This document shows positions 4,749-6,892 of a stretch of DNA of 6,892 nt, piece after piece; the first letter of the stretch is position 1; every line of letters begins with the position of its first letter. Under the pieces are notes generated by a model. It searched no databases and was not told the origin of the DNA. It was given only the letters and a program-made list of their open reading frames with translations. This stretch comes from an uncultured Eubacteriales bacterium (GTDB lineage Bacteria; Bacillota; Clostridia; Lachnospirales; Lachnospiraceae), in the NCBI GenBank assembly GCA_900313775.1, contig OMSP01000028.1, positions 1 through 6,892 on the forward strand. Direction: 5' to 3'. Position numbers and translations under genes: made by a program.

Positions 4749-6015
4749 GGAAATCCCGCAGCTTACGGCTGCGGCTCGGATGACGGAGCTTCCTCAGGGC
4801 TTTGGCCTCGATCTGACGTATACGCTCGCGTGTGACATCGAATTCCTTTCCGACCTCTTCCAGTGTGCGTGCACGGCCGTCATTCATACCGAAGCGCAGA
4901 CGAAGAACCTTCTGCTCACGTTCTGTCAGCGTGTCCAAAACCTCATCAAGCTGTTCCTTCAGGAGCATTCTCGCAGCTGCCTCGGCTGGCACCGGCACGT
5001 TTTCATCCTGAATGAAATCACCGAGATGACTGTCCTCTTCTTCACCGATCGGAGTCTCCAGAGAGACCGGCTCCTGCGCGATCTTGAGTATCTCGCGTAC
5101 ACGTTCGACGGTCAGTCCCATCTCCTCGGCGATCTCTTCCTCGGTGGGTTCACGGCCCAGTTCCTGCAGAAGCTGTCTCTGCACGCGCATCAGCTTGTTG
5201 ATCGTCTCGACCATATGCACCGGAATGCGGATCGTTCTCGCCTGGTCGGCGATCGCACGGGTAATGGCCTGGCGGATCCACCATGTCGCGTAAGTACTGA
5301 ACTTGAATCCTTTGGTATAGTCGAACTTTTCGACCGCCTTGATGAGACCCAGGTTGCCTTCCTGAATCAGATCAAGGAAGAGCATACCGCGTCCTACATA
5401 GCGTTTGGCGATGGATACGACCAGACGAAGGTTTGCCTCTGTCAGCTTATGTTTGGCCTCCTCATCGCCTTCTCCCATACGCTTGGCAAGATCCACTTCC
5501 TCCTCAGCCGTGAGCAGCGGTACTTTACCTATCTCCTTCAGATAAAGGCGGACAGGATCTTCCGTGCTGATGGTATCGGGAACGCTGATGTCCTCCTTCG
5601 TGCTGTCCGCGTCTTCATCGGAGTCCCGGGTCTCTTCACCCTCACGGCCCTCCTGGTCAATATCGATCTCAAGGACATCGATCTCATTTTCCTCAAGCAC
5701 TGAGTAAAGACGATCGATCTGAGTGGAGCTCAGCTCGATATCCCCGAAGAAATCGTCGATATAACTGAGCTGAAGGATGTTCTTTCCGGATTTTCCCTTT
5801 TTGACAAGTTTCTCCAGGCGCTCCTCAAAATCGGAATCGGCGATCCTGTTGTCGCCTTCGTCCGACTGTTCCAGAGCACTGCTCTCCTGCTCTTCGACCG
5901 GATCCTGCGCCTCCAGATCAAGTTCCTCATCCAGCTGTTCGTCTGCGAGCGCGTCAGAGGAGATTTCTTCCTGGATCACGTCTTCGATACTTGTCTGTTC
6001 TTTTTTCTTTGCCAT
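4741..6015 (-). CDS. rpoD: Primary RNA polymerase sigma factor (sigma-70/sigma-A)
   Basis: The housekeeping sigma factor that directs RNA polymerase to -35/-10 promoters. Of 424 residues, 1-60 are a strongly acidic extension. Residues 62-120 match region 1.1 (FEERLEKLVKKGKSGKNIL, then LSYIDDFF and STQIDRLYSVLEENEIDVL). Residues 121-150 are a second acidic linker. Region 1.2 is 152-180 (EDPVRLYLKEIGKVPLLT). Region 2 is 190-260, including NLRLVVSIAKRYVGRG (195-210), LDLIQEGNLGLIKAVEKFDY (214-233) and the -10-recognising STYATWWIRQAITRAI (240-255). Region 3 is 263-345 and region 4 is 355-424, with the -35-binding helix-turn-helix TLEEVGKEFDVTRERIRQIEAKAL (384-407). It is longer than B. subtilis SigA (371) because of the acidic N-terminus. 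The ATG (6015-6013) is preceded by a GGGGG-type ribosome site beginning in the dnaG stop region; the gap to dnaG is 10 nt. dnaG-rpoD is the classical macromolecular synthesis operon core. The predicted promoters in the window fit this factor. Confidence 0.98.
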   Translation of the reverse strand: MAKKKEQTSIEDVIQEEISSDALADEQLDEELDLEAQDPVEEQESSALEQSDEGDNRIADSDFEERLEKLVKKGKSGKNILQLSYIDDFFGDIELSSTQIDRLYSVLEENEIDVLEIDIDQEGREGEETRDSDEDADSTKEDISVPDTISTEDPVRLYLKEIGKVPLLTAEEEVDLAKRMGEGDEEAKHKLTEANLRLVVSIAKRYVGRGMLFLDLIQEGNLGLIKAVEKFDYTKGFKFSTYATWWIRQAITRAIADQARTIRIPVHMVETINKLMRVQRQLLQELGREPTEEEIAEEMGLTVERVREILKIAQEPVSLETPIGEEEDSHLGDFIQDENVPVPAEAAARMLLKEQLDEVLDTLTEREQKVLRLRFGMNDGRARTLEEVGKEFDVTRERIRQIEAKALRKLRHPSRSRKLRDFLD

Positions 6016-6025
6016 ATTTCCCCCT

Positions 6026-6892
6026 TTAGAGAGTCAACTTCATGGTCCTTATCTTTTCGGCCATCTTCCTGCGTTCAACGATCTCCTGCAGAGACATAGC
6101 CGGTTCGTCTGCATTCCCAGAGTTATTCAAGCGCTCTATTATAACCTGATAGACCATCTCTGTCAATGCTTTTGCGGGGTCCTCAGCCTCGCGGATATCG
6201 TGCAGATCCGTGTGTAATACAGAGGCTGCCTCCTCCTGCTTTTCCTGCTCTTGAAAGCGGTCTACGATCGCTGCCTGATCCACATGCCCCAAAGCACTCT
6301 GCTCGTAGAGTGCACGGCAGATCGTCTGTTCGACATCATTCGGAAAATCTTCCGGAGCGATCAGCCCCTGAACAGTCCGTATCACCTTTATATCATCCGC
6401 CATCCAGGCAAGAAGTGTCCTGCGTGCGCGCTGAGCTCCCGATCCTTTCTCAGACGTCCGCCGCGGCCTCGCGACAGGTGTCCTGCCTGCGGATCTGGCG
6501 GCTTCTGTACGCCTGACCTGTTCTATCTCTTCAACTGTCAGACCATACCGCGCAGCAACAGCCTCCTGATAGGTGCGTCTCTCCACTTCTTCATCCAGCT
6601 GATTGAGTTCTCGTGCCGCTGCATGGCAGAATGCGATCTTACCCTGCGGCTCTGACAGATCGAAAGTACCGGCGAGAGTTTCCACACCAAACATGAACCC
6701 GTCCACAGCGTGATCGATTCTCTGCTGATATCCCTCTGCTCCCTCCGCTTTGATCAGTTCATCGGGATCCTTGTACGGCTGCATGCGGACAACGCGGGTA
6801 CTGATATCCACTGCGCGCAGCATGGCGATCGCCCTCAGCGCCGCCTTGACCCCCGCCTCATCGGAATCATAAGTGATATAGACCTGTCCCAC
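6026..6892 (-). CDS. dnaG: DNA primase DnaG, C-terminal half (cut by window edge)
   Basis: DnaG makes RNA primers at the replication fork and is recruited by the DnaB helicase. The start lies beyond the right edge; the visible 289 codons include the stop. The first seventy residues finish the TOPRIM catalytic domain: VYITYDSDEAGVKAALRAI (4-22) holds the metal-binding Asp-x-Asp pair (D9, D11), and PYKDPDELIK (39-48) is the conserved motif that follows. Residues 57-128 are the helical end of the catalytic core. An Ala/Arg-rich flexible linker (129-156, e.g. RTPVARPRR) leads to a helical C-terminal helicase-binding domain (157-288) ending in IVERRKMAEKIRTMKLTL. The zinc-binding domain and first part of the polymerase domain are outside the window. 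The order dnaG-rpoD with a 10-nt gap, the dnaG stop TAA overlapping the ribosome site of rpoD, is standard for this operon. Confidence 0.96.
   Translation of the reverse strand: MGQVYITYDSDEAGVKAALRAIAMLRAVDISTRVVRMQPYKDPDELIKAEGAEGYQQRIDHAVDGFMFGVETLAGTFDLSEPQGKIAFCHAAARELNQLDEEVERRTYQEAVAARYGLTVEEIEQVRRTEAARSAGRTPVARPRRTSEKGSGAQRARRTLLAWMADDIKVIRTVQGLIAPEDFPNDVEQTICRALYEQSALGHVDQAAIVDRFQEQEKQEEAASVLHTDLHDIREAEDPAKALTEMVYQVIIERLNNSGNADEPAMSLQEIVERRKMAEKIRTMKLTL

Noticed and set aside
4780..5703. Long plus-strand open frame (307 codons) opposite rpoD
   Set aside because: It is antisense to a fully conserved sigma factor. It has no convincing ribosome site or promoter, and its translation shows no recognisable domain.
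1..6892. Mobile element, CRISPR array, prophage or defence system
   Set aside because: No transposase, integrase, direct-repeat array, attachment-like repeat or defence-type domain was found. All sizeable frames are accounted for by housekeeping genes and one regulator.

Overview
The window looks like a housekeeping stretch of a Bacillota chromosome, most likely a clostridial lineage of the Lachnospiraceae type. The evidence is the gene order dnaG - rpoD (sigA) - trmK - nif3, the Bacillota-type strong Shine-Dalgarno sites (AGGAGG), the tRNA gene without an encoded CCA, the TGS/uridine-kinase fusion, and a GlnRS gene. GlnRS is absent from Bacilli such as B. subtilis but present in many Clostridia. 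The family assignment is an inference. Base composition looks moderate, with the tetR area visibly more AT-rich than the rest.

Layout. Positions 1-304 hold the N-terminal part of glnS (minus strand). Positions 305-413 are a compact divergent control region in which a glnS promoter and a tRNA promoter overlap at their -10 elements. A tRNA-Thr(GGT) gene (414-486) and its rho-independent terminator (489-525) follow. A TetR-type regulator (587-1135, plus strand) has its own promoter, and an imperfect inverted repeat over that promoter could be its operator. A hairpin at 1158-1189 separates it from the convergent minus-strand genes.

From the right edge leftward, the minus-strand genes are dnaG (3' part, 6892-6026), rpoD/sigA (6015-4741), trmK (4748-4014), nif3/DUF34 (4044-3256), a TGS-ThrRS-like/uridine-kinase fusion (3245-1578), and yajC (1501-1211). 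The first five are almost certainly one operon: gaps are 10 nt or negative, stop codons overlap Shine-Dalgarno sites or the next start, and two of the genes (trmK and the kinase) start with TTG. yajC has its own good promoter (TTGCGA-17-TATAAT), placed just after the kinase stop codon.

Together the genes serve replication priming (DnaG), primary transcription (sigma-A), tRNA modification (TrmK), tRNA supply and charging (tRNA-Thr, GlnRS), nucleoside metabolism (the kinase fusion), metal-dependent repair or metabolism (Nif3), and protein export (YajC). I see no mobile element, CRISPR array, phage gene, toxin-antitoxin pair or defence system. The most notable items are the degenerate ThrRS-like front end on the kinase, the overlapping divergent promoters, and the long acidic N-terminus of the sigma factor. 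I found no convincing previously undescribed system.
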